The notes below the pieces were generated by a model. It ran no database searches, was not told where the DNA came from, and saw only the letters and a program-made list of their open reading frames with translations. From NCBI GenBank assembly GCA_963842455.1, contig CAWJHE010000005.1, positions 1 to 64,000 on the forward strand: DNA of 64,000 nucleotides, written 5' to 3'. The stretch comes from CAWJHE01 sp963842455. GTDB lineage: Bacteria > Chloroflexota > Anaerolineae > Anaerolineales > UBA4823. A program made the translations under genes and the position numbers. Positions 44,669 through 52,299 of this stretch are shown in pieces; position 1 is the stretch's first letter, and every line of letters begins with the position of its first letter.

Positions 44669-45931
44669 ATGAATTCGAAACCTGTTTTGGTTTTTATCAG
44701 TGTTTTTGTGGTTTTAGGATTGATTGCTGGTGCATGTTCTGCTGGCTTTATGGTGGGCAGATCTTCCGCGGGGAATTCATCTGCCTTGACCAGTTTCCCA
44801 TTTATTCCTGGCCAGAATGCATCTCCCAGTGTCACCGTAGAAGCGCCTGATGAGCTTGCTGGACAAGATTTGGATGAATTGTTTGTCCCTTTCTGGCAAA
44901 CTTGGAGCCTGGTAGAACAGGAGTATGTTGATCAGCCAGTTGATCGGGATGCGATGATGCGCGGGGCAATTCGCGGCATGTTGGATTCACTGGGTGATGA
45001 ACATACCTCATATTTAGACCCAGAAATGTTCGAGCGGGCAAATGCCCAACTTGAAGGGGAAGAGTATGAGGGTATTGGAGCTTGGGTGGATACAACCGGA
45101 GATTATCTAACCATTGTCAGCCCCATGCCGAACTCGCCTGCAGAAAAAGCCGGGTTAAGACCGAACGATAAAATCATCGCTGTTGATGGCGAAGATATGA
45201 CTGGTATTGACGGGGAACTGGTGCGTCAAAGAGTCATTGGTCCAAAAGGTTCAAGCGTTCGATTAACCATTTTGCGTGAGGGTGAAGAACCTTTTGATGT
45301 TGAGGTACAGCGTGCGGGTATTATTGTACCGACAGTAGATAGCAAAATTCTGGATGGAAATATTGCCTATGTTGAACTTTTTACTTTTGGCGCGGATACA
45401 GCCAGGGATTTACGCGAGACATTAAAGGAATTAATGGCTGAGAATCCTCGTGGTTTGATCCTGGATTTACGCAACAACGGCGGTGGATATTTAGACACAG
45501 CGATCGAAGTTGTTTCGGAATTTGTGCCTGAAGGAATTGTCATGTATGAAGAGTATGGTGACGGACGTAAAATAGCGTATGAAGCTAGTAAAGGCGGGCT
45601 GGCAACGAAAATTCCATTAGTGGTGCTCATAAATGAGGGCAGTGCATCCGCTTCGGAAATTGTTGCCGGCGCTATTCAGGATCTTGGAAGGGGATTGTTG
45701 GTTGGCAATACTTCCTTCGGAAAAGGTTCTGTACAGAGTTATACTCCGCTTCAGAATGACCAGGGTGCAGTTAGAGTGACAATTGCTCGCTGGCTCACCC
45801 CTGATGAACGACAGATCCATGGTTTGGGATTAGAGCCCGATTATAAGGTTGAATTTACTCCTGAAGATATGACTGCAGGAATAGACCCTCAACTGGAAAA
45901 AGCTCTTGAGCTTTTATCGGCTAGCCAGTAA
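44669..45931 (+). CDS. C-terminal processing peptidase, S41 family (CtpA-like)
   Basis: 420 residues. N-terminal membrane anchor or signal (LVFISVFVVLGLIAGACSAGF), a PDZ domain (about residues 95-170, with YEGIGAWVD and SPAEKAGLRPNDKIIAVDG), and the protease core with RGLILDLRNNGGGYLDTA, catalytic Ser in NEGSASASEIVAGA and catalytic Lys in SFGKGSVQ. Cleaves exported or membrane proteins at C-termini. AGGAG six bases before ATG 44669 fixes the start. Confidence 0.92.
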   Translation: MNSKPVLVFISVFVVLGLIAGACSAGFMVGRSSAGNSSALTSFPFIPGQNASPSVTVEAPDELAGQDLDELFVPFWQTWSLVEQEYVDQPVDRDAMMRGAIRGMLDSLGDEHTSYLDPEMFERANAQLEGEEYEGIGAWVDTTGDYLTIVSPMPNSPAEKAGLRPNDKIIAVDGEDMTGIDGELVRQRVIGPKGSSVRLTILREGEEPFDVEVQRAGIIVPTVDSKILDGNIAYVELFTFGADTARDLRETLKELMAENPRGLILDLRNNGGGYLDTAIEVVSEFVPEGIVMYEEYGDGRKIAYEASKGGLATKIPLVVLINEGSASASEIVAGAIQDLGRGLLVGNTSFGKGSVQSYTPLQNDQGAVRVTIARWLTPDERQIHGLGLEPDYKVEFTPEDMTAGIDPQLEKALELLSASQ

Positions 45932-45961
45932 TCGGGAAGGTTTTGTTGATTTCGGAGGTGA

Positions 45962-46666
45962 ATGATGATGTTCTTTGATCCAAGATATTTGTTATTTATG
46001 GCGCCGGCCATAATCTTAATGATGGTTGTTCAGTGGTATGTAAAATCTGCTTATAGTCGTTGGAGCAAAGTACCGGCTCGTAGCCGGATGAGTGGCGCAC
46101 AGGCTGCCCAACGCTTGATTCAGAGGGCTGGTTTAGTTGGTGTGCGCATTGAAGGCGTTCATGGAAATCTTACAGATCATTATGACCCGCGTGATAAAGT
46201 ATTACGCCTCTCGGCTGGTGTTTACCAGGGATCATCTGTAGCGTCTTTGGCGATTGCAGCTCATGAGCTAGGGCATGCTTTGCAGGATCAGGAGAGTTAT
46301 TTTCCTTTACGCTTAAGATCTGCGTTAGTACCAGCGGTCAACATTGGCTCATACCTGGGTTGGATATTAATTGTCCTTGGGATGGTTCTGAACTTCGTGA
46401 ACCTGGCCTGGCTGGGTGTGATTGTCTTCTCTGGGGGTGCGGTGTTCGCTCTGGCTACTTTACCGGTTGAATTCAATGCTTCGGCTCGTGCGAAACAGTT
46501 GCTTTCCGATACCGGCATTATTATGGGGGAAGAAGAGATGCAAGGTGTAAATAAGGTCTTGAATGCAGCAGCCTTGACCTACGTGGCAGCTTTGGTAACG
46601 GCTGTGATGCAATTGCTTTATTGGGTGACGATTGTCTTGGGTATGGGTGGTAGACAACGCGACTAA
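45962..46666 (+). CDS. Membrane-bound zinc metallopeptidase (YugP family)
   Basis: 234 residues. One N-terminal helix (YLLFMAPAIILMMVVQWYV), zinc-binding AAHELGHALQDQ (HExxH), two central helices and a last one near the C-terminus, with LPVEFNASARAKQLL as a second conserved region. GGAGGTG (954-960 of the 45,9xx block) abuts the first of three consecutive in-frame ATGs (45962, 45965, 45968); spacing favours the second or third. Probably co-transcribed with the CtpA-like gene, and both act in envelope proteolysis. Confidence 0.88.
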   Translation: MMMFFDPRYLLFMAPAIILMMVVQWYVKSAYSRWSKVPARSRMSGAQAAQRLIQRAGLVGVRIEGVHGNLTDHYDPRDKVLRLSAGVYQGSSVASLAIAAHELGHALQDQESYFPLRLRSALVPAVNIGSYLGWILIVLGMVLNFVNLAWLGVIVFSGGAVFALATLPVEFNASARAKQLLSDTGIIMGEEEMQGVNKVLNAAALTYVAALVTAVMQLLYWVTIVLGMGGRQRD

Positions 46667-46693
46667 TTGTTTGGATTTCATGTATTAATCTTG

Positions 46694-46730
46694 ACCCCAT
46701 AGCCTTTACTTGATGCTATGGGGTTTCTTT
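46694..46730 (+). terminator. Intrinsic terminator after the metallopeptidase gene
   Basis: Ten-bp perfect stem (694-703 with 715-724), 11-base loop and a TTTCTTT tail. The next gene's -10 box begins seven bases later. Confidence 0.85.
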
Positions 46731-46736
46731 ATCCGT

Positions 46737-46742
46737 TATAAT
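46737..46742 (+). promoter_or_regulatory. -10 box of the leaderless UPF0104 gene
   Basis: TATAAT at 46737-46742, then seven bases and the ATG at 46750. An out-of-frame ATG at 46746 is too close to the -10 box to be on the transcript. The -35 region would lie in the terminator stem and is not consensus. Confidence 0.5.
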
Positions 46743-46749
46743 CCTATGA

Positions 46750-47766
46750 ATGAGAAACATCCTTTTCTTCACTCTCTTTATCTTTGGTCTTTTCTTCATT
46801 TTTCTGAACTTTTCTGAGGTGGAAGATATTCTTGATACGCTCTCCAGGGGGGATTGGCGTTATCTCCTCCTGGCGGTTTTCATCCAATTTGTCTGGATGC
46901 TGAATGTAGCTTTATCCTATTATTTTGTTTATAAAGCTCTAGAATTGAAAGAAAATTTTCTACAATTATTGCTGTTGGTGGGTTCGGCTTTCTTCCTCAA
47001 TGTGATTGCTCCAACTGGTGGAATGGGAGGAATTGCTGTTTTTGTTTCCGAAGCCCAAAAGAAGGGCTATTCCTCGGCGAGGGTGGCTATAGCAGGTGTG
47101 TTGGTCGTTCTTCTAGATTACTTTGCTTTTATTGCTGTTTTAGTGCTGGGGCTTGTAGTTCTTTTTCGGAGGAACAATCTTGATATTGTGGAATTGTCGG
47201 CTTCAGGCGTGCTATTCCTGGTAGCGGGAGTTCTTACTCTTCTTTTGTATTTAGGGATGAAATCAGCGAATGAGATGGGCAGGGTGTTAGCCTGGTTAGC
47301 GAGACTTGTCAATAAAGTTACATATCCTTTCATAAAACGGCAGTATTTATCTGAGGAGCGTGCCTATGTTTTTGCAGGCGATGCATCTTTGGGGCTGCAA
47401 CGTTTACGAAACTCGCCGGGTAAACTGGTCCTTCCGATATTATTGGGATTGAGTAACAAAGCCTTATTAATCACCATTCTCTTCATCATGTTTTTGGCAT
47501 TCCAAGTGCCTCTTTCTCCAGGAACTTTAATTGCAGGTTTTAGTATCGGTTACCTTTTTTTTATTGTCTCACCCACGCCAGCAGGTATTGGATTTGTTGA
47601 GGGAGCATTAACCCTGGGTCTGAATTCATTGGCTGTGCCTTTAGGACGAGCAACCATTATTGCCCTCGCTTTCCGAGGAATTACCTTTTGGATCCCCTTG
47701 TTTTTTGGCATGATTGCATTTCGAATCGTATCAAAAAAAATAGCGATCGCGCCGTCTGTTTTGTGA
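46750..47766 (+). CDS. Lysylphosphatidylglycerol synthase-type (UPF0104/YbhN) membrane protein
   Basis: 338 residues, about eight helices. The family motif FFLNVIAPTGGMGGIAVFV and the late SPTPAGIGFVEGALTLGL are present. Such proteins form the flippase-like half of MprF but also occur alone, as here, without the aminoacyl-transferase domain; a role in lipid translocation is a family-level inference. Has its own promoter just after the upstream terminator. Confidence 0.85.
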   Translation: MRNILFFTLFIFGLFFIFLNFSEVEDILDTLSRGDWRYLLLAVFIQFVWMLNVALSYYFVYKALELKENFLQLLLLVGSAFFLNVIAPTGGMGGIAVFVSEAQKKGYSSARVAIAGVLVVLLDYFAFIAVLVLGLVVLFRRNNLDIVELSASGVLFLVAGVLTLLLYLGMKSANEMGRVLAWLARLVNKVTYPFIKRQYLSEERAYVFAGDASLGLQRLRNSPGKLVLPILLGLSNKALLITILFIMFLAFQVPLSPGTLIAGFSIGYLFFIVSPTPAGIGFVEGALTLGLNSLAVPLGRATIIALAFRGITFWIPLFFGMIAFRIVSKKIAIAPSVL

Positions 47767-47799
47767 ATGGCTCCGAAGGTTAAATCGCCTTAAATGATC

Positions 47800-47828
47800 T
47801 TGACGCCGGAGCAAAGTGGATGTATTAT
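47800..47828 (+). promoter_or_regulatory. Promoter of the potassium-transporter operon
   Basis: TTGACG (800-805), 17-base spacer, TATTAT (823-828). Start expected near 47835, leaving a leader of about 95 bases before the transporter gene. Confidence 0.55.
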
Positions 47829-47928
47829 CGAGCACTTGGATTGATGATAGGCATCACAAAAGGGAACGGAGATAAAGTTAATATTTCGCAGTCCTGGTTG
47901 GTGCATCCATAAGAAACGAGTTAGAAAA

Positions 47929-49872
47929 ATGATAAAGATTAAAGAAGAAAATGGCTCAAAAGTCATGGTTCGCCCGGCAGACAGTTTACCGCGCCGTTCC
48001 CTGGCGACATGGTTGATTGGCCGGCCGCTGCAGACCGCGGATGCCCCGCACCAGACGATTGGCAAGGCGGTTGGTTTGGCTGTTTTCGCATCCGATGCAT
48101 TATCTTCTACCGCTTATGCCACACAAGAGATTATGTTTATTTTGGCTGTAGCCGGATCGGGTGCATTTAGCTATGTATTTCCCATAGCTATTGCTATTGT
48201 TGCCCTGTTGGCAATAGTTTCTCTATCCTATGAACAAACCATTCATGCTTATCCTGGTGGGGGAGGAGCGTATATTGTAACCAGAGATAATCTTGGTGAA
48301 TTTCCAGCTCAGACTGCAGGAGCCGCTTTACTAACTGATTATATACTAACCGTTGCAGTATCCATTTCGTCTGGTGTTGCCCAGCTTACATCTGCGTTCC
48401 CAGATCTGTACCCACAACGGGTATGGATTGCAGTAGGTTTAGTGTTCTTTATCATGTTCATCAATCTTCGGGGAGTAAAGGAATCGGGTGCATTTTTTGC
48501 AGTTCCTACTTATCTGTTTATTGCTATTATGGCAACCACTGTTGGGACCGGAATATTCAGATATTTTACAGGGACATTAGGCACTGTTGTCAACCCACCC
48601 GAAATTGAATCTTTGCATTTAGTTGGCGCCATTACGCCATTCTTGATTTTACATGCATTCTCTAGTGGTACTGCAGCTCTGACGGGAATTGAAGCAATCT
48701 CGGATGGCATCACGGCGTTTAAAGAACCGCGTAGCCGTAACGCTGGCATCACGTTGATTTGGATGTCGGTGATTCTGGCGACCCTGTTCATGGGAATATC
48801 TTTCTTGGTTGCTCCAATTCATGCTGTACCTTCGGAAATGGAAACCATCGTTTCACAATTGGCTCGCACAGTCTTTCAAGGTGAAGGCTTGTTTTATCTA
48901 GCTACGATGGGCTCAACAATGGTCATTTTAATTTTAGCAGCGAACACTTCTTTTGCGGATTTCCCACGCCTCAGTGCCTTGTTAGCCGCGGATGGTTACA
49001 TTCCCAGGCAGTTTGCTTTTCGAGGTAGCCGGCTTGTCTTTTCCTACGGGATTGTTGCATTGGCAGTATTTGCTGCTATCTTAATAGTAATATTCCAAGC
49101 TAGTGTCAGTGCGTTGATACCGCTTTATGCAATTGGAGTGTTTTTCTCCTTCACACTCTCTCAAAGTGGAATGGCTTTGAGATGGAAGAAGATTGGAAAA
49201 CTTCAACCCGGGGAAGAAATCAAGGAGCGTGGCTCTACATTACAACATGAAAAAAACTGGCGCATAAAAATGGTTATTAACAGTTTTGGAGCCTTATGTA
49301 CCTTGGTCGTTATGTTTGTATTCGCTGTAACCAAATTTGTTGATGGCGCCTTTGTGGTCTTAATTGTAATGCCGCTATTGGTCGTAGTATTTTCCAGAAT
49401 TCATCGTCACTACCGCGATCTCGCTGGTCGCTTATCCCTAAACAATTTAGGTGAGCCGCTTAGAATTGGTCGTCATCGGGTGATTTTGACAGTAAGTGGA
49501 GTTCATCGCGGTTCCCTGACCGCTTTACATTATGCACAGGCATTATCTAGCGATGTCACCGCTGTGCATGTGTCTATCGATCCGGCAGAAACTGAAAGTC
49601 TACGGCGGAAATGGGACCGATGGGGAAATGGTGTTCGCCTGGTTGTGCTTGAATCTCCCTACAGGCTTTTGATTGAACCTTTATTGGAATACATTGAAGA
49701 AATATCTGATATGCGCCAACCGGGAGAAATGATCACCATCGTTGTGCCTCAGTTTGTAACCAAGGGTTGGTTCACAAATATATTACACACACAAACAGCC
49801 TGGTGGCTAAGGTTGGCGCTATTATTCAAGAAGGATATTGTTATCACGGATGTACCCTATCAAGTAGAGTGA
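47929..49872 (+). CDS. KimA-like potassium (APC superfamily) transporter
   Basis: 647 residues. About 12 helices beginning with VGLAVFASDALSSTAYATQE, the motif that marks KimA-type K+ importers, followed by YPGGGGAYIVTRDNLG. The last 170 residues form a cytoplasmic USP-like domain starting HRVILTVSGVHRGSLTALHYAQAL. In Bacillus, KimA is a high-affinity K+/H+ symporter inhibited by c-di-AMP; I see no c-di-AMP riboswitch in the 95-base leader. Two RCK proteins follow in the operon. An internal Met (VMVRPADS, residue 13) is an alternative start. Confidence 0.85.
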   Translation: MIKIKEENGSKVMVRPADSLPRRSLATWLIGRPLQTADAPHQTIGKAVGLAVFASDALSSTAYATQEIMFILAVAGSGAFSYVFPIAIAIVALLAIVSLSYEQTIHAYPGGGGAYIVTRDNLGEFPAQTAGAALLTDYILTVAVSISSGVAQLTSAFPDLYPQRVWIAVGLVFFIMFINLRGVKESGAFFAVPTYLFIAIMATTVGTGIFRYFTGTLGTVVNPPEIESLHLVGAITPFLILHAFSSGTAALTGIEAISDGITAFKEPRSRNAGITLIWMSVILATLFMGISFLVAPIHAVPSEMETIVSQLARTVFQGEGLFYLATMGSTMVILILAANTSFADFPRLSALLAADGYIPRQFAFRGSRLVFSYGIVALAVFAAILIVIFQASVSALIPLYAIGVFFSFTLSQSGMALRWKKIGKLQPGEEIKERGSTLQHEKNWRIKMVINSFGALCTLVVMFVFAVTKFVDGAFVVLIVMPLLVVVFSRIHRHYRDLAGRLSLNNLGEPLRIGRHRVILTVSGVHRGSLTALHYAQALSSDVTAVHVSIDPAETESLRRKWDRWGNGVRLVVLESPYRLLIEPLLEYIEEISDMRQPGEMITIVVPQFVTKGWFTNILHTQTAWWLRLALLFKKDIVITDVPYQVE

Positions 49873-49910
49873 TCGGTCGGACCTTCTAGTGTCGATTTGG
49901 AGGAAAGAAT

Positions 49911-50579
49911 ATGAATATGTTAATTATTGGATGCGGCAGGGTAGGTGCTGAGCTTGCCATGCGTTTATATCGCAATGGGCATACTGTTATAGTTGTAGAT
50001 AGTACGGAATCAGCATTTCAAAATTTACCTGTAGATTTTCGTGGTCGTACAGTGCAGGGCGAAGTGCTTAATAAAGATGTTTTGCAGCGCGCCGGTATTG
50101 AAGACGTGGATGGATTGGCGGCTGTGACGAATAATGATGCGCTGAACGCGGTCGTAGGGCATTTAGCCCGAAAACATTATAGTGTTCCAGTTGTTGTGGT
50201 GCGAAATTATGATTCTCGCTGGCGTACGGTTCATGAAACCTTTGGGATACAAACTATCAGCTCTTCAAGTTGGGGGGCGCAACGGATAGAGGAGTTGCTC
50301 TACCAGCAAAATACCCGCACAGTCTTTTCTGCTGGTAATGGGGAGGTAGAGTTATATGAATTTGCAGTACCTGAAGAGTGGGATGGGAAATCATTATCAA
50401 ATTTAATGCCACAAGCGGAATGTGTTTTGGCCGCGTTAACTCGAGCAGGAAAAGCTATGCTCCCGGACTGCGAGATCGATTTGATGTCCGGTGATATTGT
50501 TCTAGTATCTGCCACCCTGGCAGGTAGTGAAGCAATCCGGCAGCGTTTAAGCCAGGGACCTGGCTTGGAAGATAAATAG
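49911..50579 (+). CDS. TrkA-type RCK potassium-channel regulatory protein 1
   Basis: 222 residues. Rossmann RCK_N domain with MLIIGCGRVGAELAMRL and VVDSTES binding NAD(H) or adenine nucleotides, then an RCK_C domain (VELYEFAVPEEWDGKSL, SGDIVLVSAT). GGAGGAAAG lies just before the ATG. Placed between a KimA-like transporter and a second RCK gene, it probably gates potassium uptake. Confidence 0.9.
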   Translation: MNMLIIGCGRVGAELAMRLYRNGHTVIVVDSTESAFQNLPVDFRGRTVQGEVLNKDVLQRAGIEDVDGLAAVTNNDALNAVVGHLARKHYSVPVVVVRNYDSRWRTVHETFGIQTISSSSWGAQRIEELLYQQNTRTVFSAGNGEVELYEFAVPEEWDGKSLSNLMPQAECVLAALTRAGKAMLPDCEIDLMSGDIVLVSATLAGSEAIRQRLSQGPGLEDK

Positions 50580-50589
50580 GAGATTGGCT

Positions 50590-51258
50590 ATGTTTGTATT
50601 GATTGCAGGCGGAGGCCGGACAGGCACCCAGTTAGCGAGCACATTGCTGGAACAGGACCATAAGGTAGTTGTGGTTGAACATCGCCGTGATATTTTAGAT
50701 CGTTTGCATCGCGAATTGCCAACGGAAGTCATCTACGAGGGAAATGCGACAGAACCTGAAGTATTGGAGCGAGCTGGTGTACGCCAGGCGCAGGTCGTTG
50801 CTGCATGCGCCTCATCCGATGAGGACAACCTGGTTTTTTGTTACCTTTGCCGTGAACATTTTGGGATTCCAAGAACCATCGCGAGAATTAACAACCCGAG
50901 AAATGCTTGGTTATTTGATGATAAATTTCACGTGGATGTAGCCCTTAATCATTCTGCTGTAATGGCCAGTTTGATCCAGGAAGAAATGTCTCTTGGCGAC
51001 ATGATGACTTTACTTAAGCTGCGTCGCGGAGATTACTCTCTAGTGGAAGAAAAAATTCCAGAACGAGCCCCAGCAGTTGGCGTAGCTTTGAAGGATCTGG
51101 GATTGACAGAAGGCTGTGTGATTGCGGCGATTATTCGCAATGGAAAAATGGAGCTGCCGCGTGGAGCAACAGTTTTCCAGCAAGGTGATGAGGTGCTGGC
51201 TATTGCTGACCAAAAGGGGATGGAACATATGCAGCAGCTATTTACATCCACTCATTGA
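50590..51258 (+). CDS. TrkA-type RCK potassium-channel regulatory protein 2
   Basis: 222 residues. RCK_N with FVLIAGGGRTGTQLASTL and VVVEHRRDILDRL, and RCK_C with ERAPAVGVALKDLGL and QQGDEVLAIAD. Close relative of the preceding protein in layout but clearly diverged, so the pair may form a heteromeric ring. AGGAG seven bases before ATG 50590 fixes the start rather than the TTG at 50584. End of the operon; converges with the lipoprotein gene. Confidence 0.9.
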   Translation: MFVLIAGGGRTGTQLASTLLEQDHKVVVVEHRRDILDRLHRELPTEVIYEGNATEPEVLERAGVRQAQVVAACASSDEDNLVFCYLCREHFGIPRTIARINNPRNAWLFDDKFHVDVALNHSAVMASLIQEEMSLGDMMTLLKLRRGDYSLVEEKIPERAPAVGVALKDLGLTEGCVIAAIIRNGKMELPRGATVFQQGDEVLAIADQKGMEHMQQLFTSTH

Positions 51259-51266
51259 TTAGCGGA

Positions 51267-52013
51267 TTAATCCACACAGAGATTATCTTCCTCCGGATCT
51301 TCGAAAATCTTTGTGCGATTAAGTTCGTTCCATACGCCATCAGGTTTTACAAGGATTTCCACAAGATAAGTGGAGTGAGGTCCACAACCGCATAATTTAT
51401 AATCAAATAAATACACAAGGTAACCTTCTTGTGTTTGTTTTACGTGGGTATCTTCGATCGTATCGATAAAGTAACGTAAGGTCTTTCTTACCTCCAAATC
51501 ATAAAGGGCATCCAGGCCTGTGATTCCTATGGCATAGCTCAGGGCTTCTTCTGAAGTTTCTATCGGCGCGTATATGGATTGGAACTCTGCTTTTGATTGG
51601 ATCAGTTCGAAATGGTCGTCTTTCCAGATAACATATCGAATATATTGCTTCTGAAGGCAACCTGCAGAATAGATATAATCGTTTGCTGCGAGTTTTTGTT
51701 CGGAGGGTAATGTTCGTGTCAAGCAGATGTGAATAGGGTGATTGGGTTGCAAAGCTCCTACGAGATGATTTGTTGGACGGATCATCTGGCAGCCCAATTC
51801 TGATAGGGTGCTACCTGGGCTGCAACGTTGAAAACCGTTTTCTAACGGGCAACCCACATCTTCAAAAGGCTGATGATTTTGTATTACTTCTGGTTTGGTA
51901 TGGTTGGTTATCTTGGGTAGGTTTGATTGGGTTACAGAACAGGCGATTGATATCAGGATCAGAGTGGAAAATGCTAGGATTGTTTGAAAGATGAACCTCT
52001 GGTTTTGATTCAT
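51267..52013 (-). CDS. Hypothetical cysteine-rich lipoprotein
   Basis: 248 residues. Signal peptide with lipobox ISIAC, then a soluble domain with ten or so cysteines (VGCPLENGFQRCSPG, ELGCQMIRP, YSAGCLQKQY, YKLCGCGPHS), which suggests disulfide bonds outside the cell. No family recognised. Its stop is nine bases from the RCK gene stop. The 286-base gap on its 5' side holds the promoter region of the hydroxylase gene and nothing else I can support. Confidence 0.65.
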   Translation of the reverse strand: MNQNQRFIFQTILAFSTLILISIACSVTQSNLPKITNHTKPEVIQNHQPFEDVGCPLENGFQRCSPGSTLSELGCQMIRPTNHLVGALQPNHPIHICLTRTLPSEQKLAANDYIYSAGCLQKQYIRYVIWKDDHFELIQSKAEFQSIYAPIETSEEALSYAIGITGLDALYDLEVRKTLRYFIDTIEDTHVKQTQEGYLVYLFDYKLCGCGPHSTYLVEILVKPDGVWNELNRTKIFEDPEEDNLCVD

Positions 52014-52240
52014 AGGCTACAACCTCACTCAACAAATTAGACGTGTTTGCTTTCTTTGATTATAGTATGTATCTTCTCCAAATGCGAAGAGAAGCTATGA
52101 GGACAGTTTTGCATCCTTTTTTGGTGGTTCATTCATGCGCGCGGATCTTGGCTCGACGGGTCAATAAATTTATCTATAGTCAATCAACAAAAACATGAAT
52201 ATTGAATGACCTTTAATAAATAGCAGTTTCTTAAGCGGGG

Positions 52241-52246
52241 TATAAT
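52241..52246 (+). promoter_or_regulatory. Probable -10 box for the molybdenum hydroxylase operon
   Basis: TATAAT at 52241-52246, about 54 bases before the ATG; no recognisable -35 hexamer at the right distance. Confidence 0.4.
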
Positions 52247-52299
52247 TTATTAGCAATTATCCAAGAAATTTGAATGGTAGCCATTCTAAGGAGTTTCCG

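Noticed and set aside
47835..47928. c-di-AMP (ydaO) riboswitch in front of the KimA-like gene
   Set aside because: The leader is about 95 bases, too short, and I do not see the conserved core.
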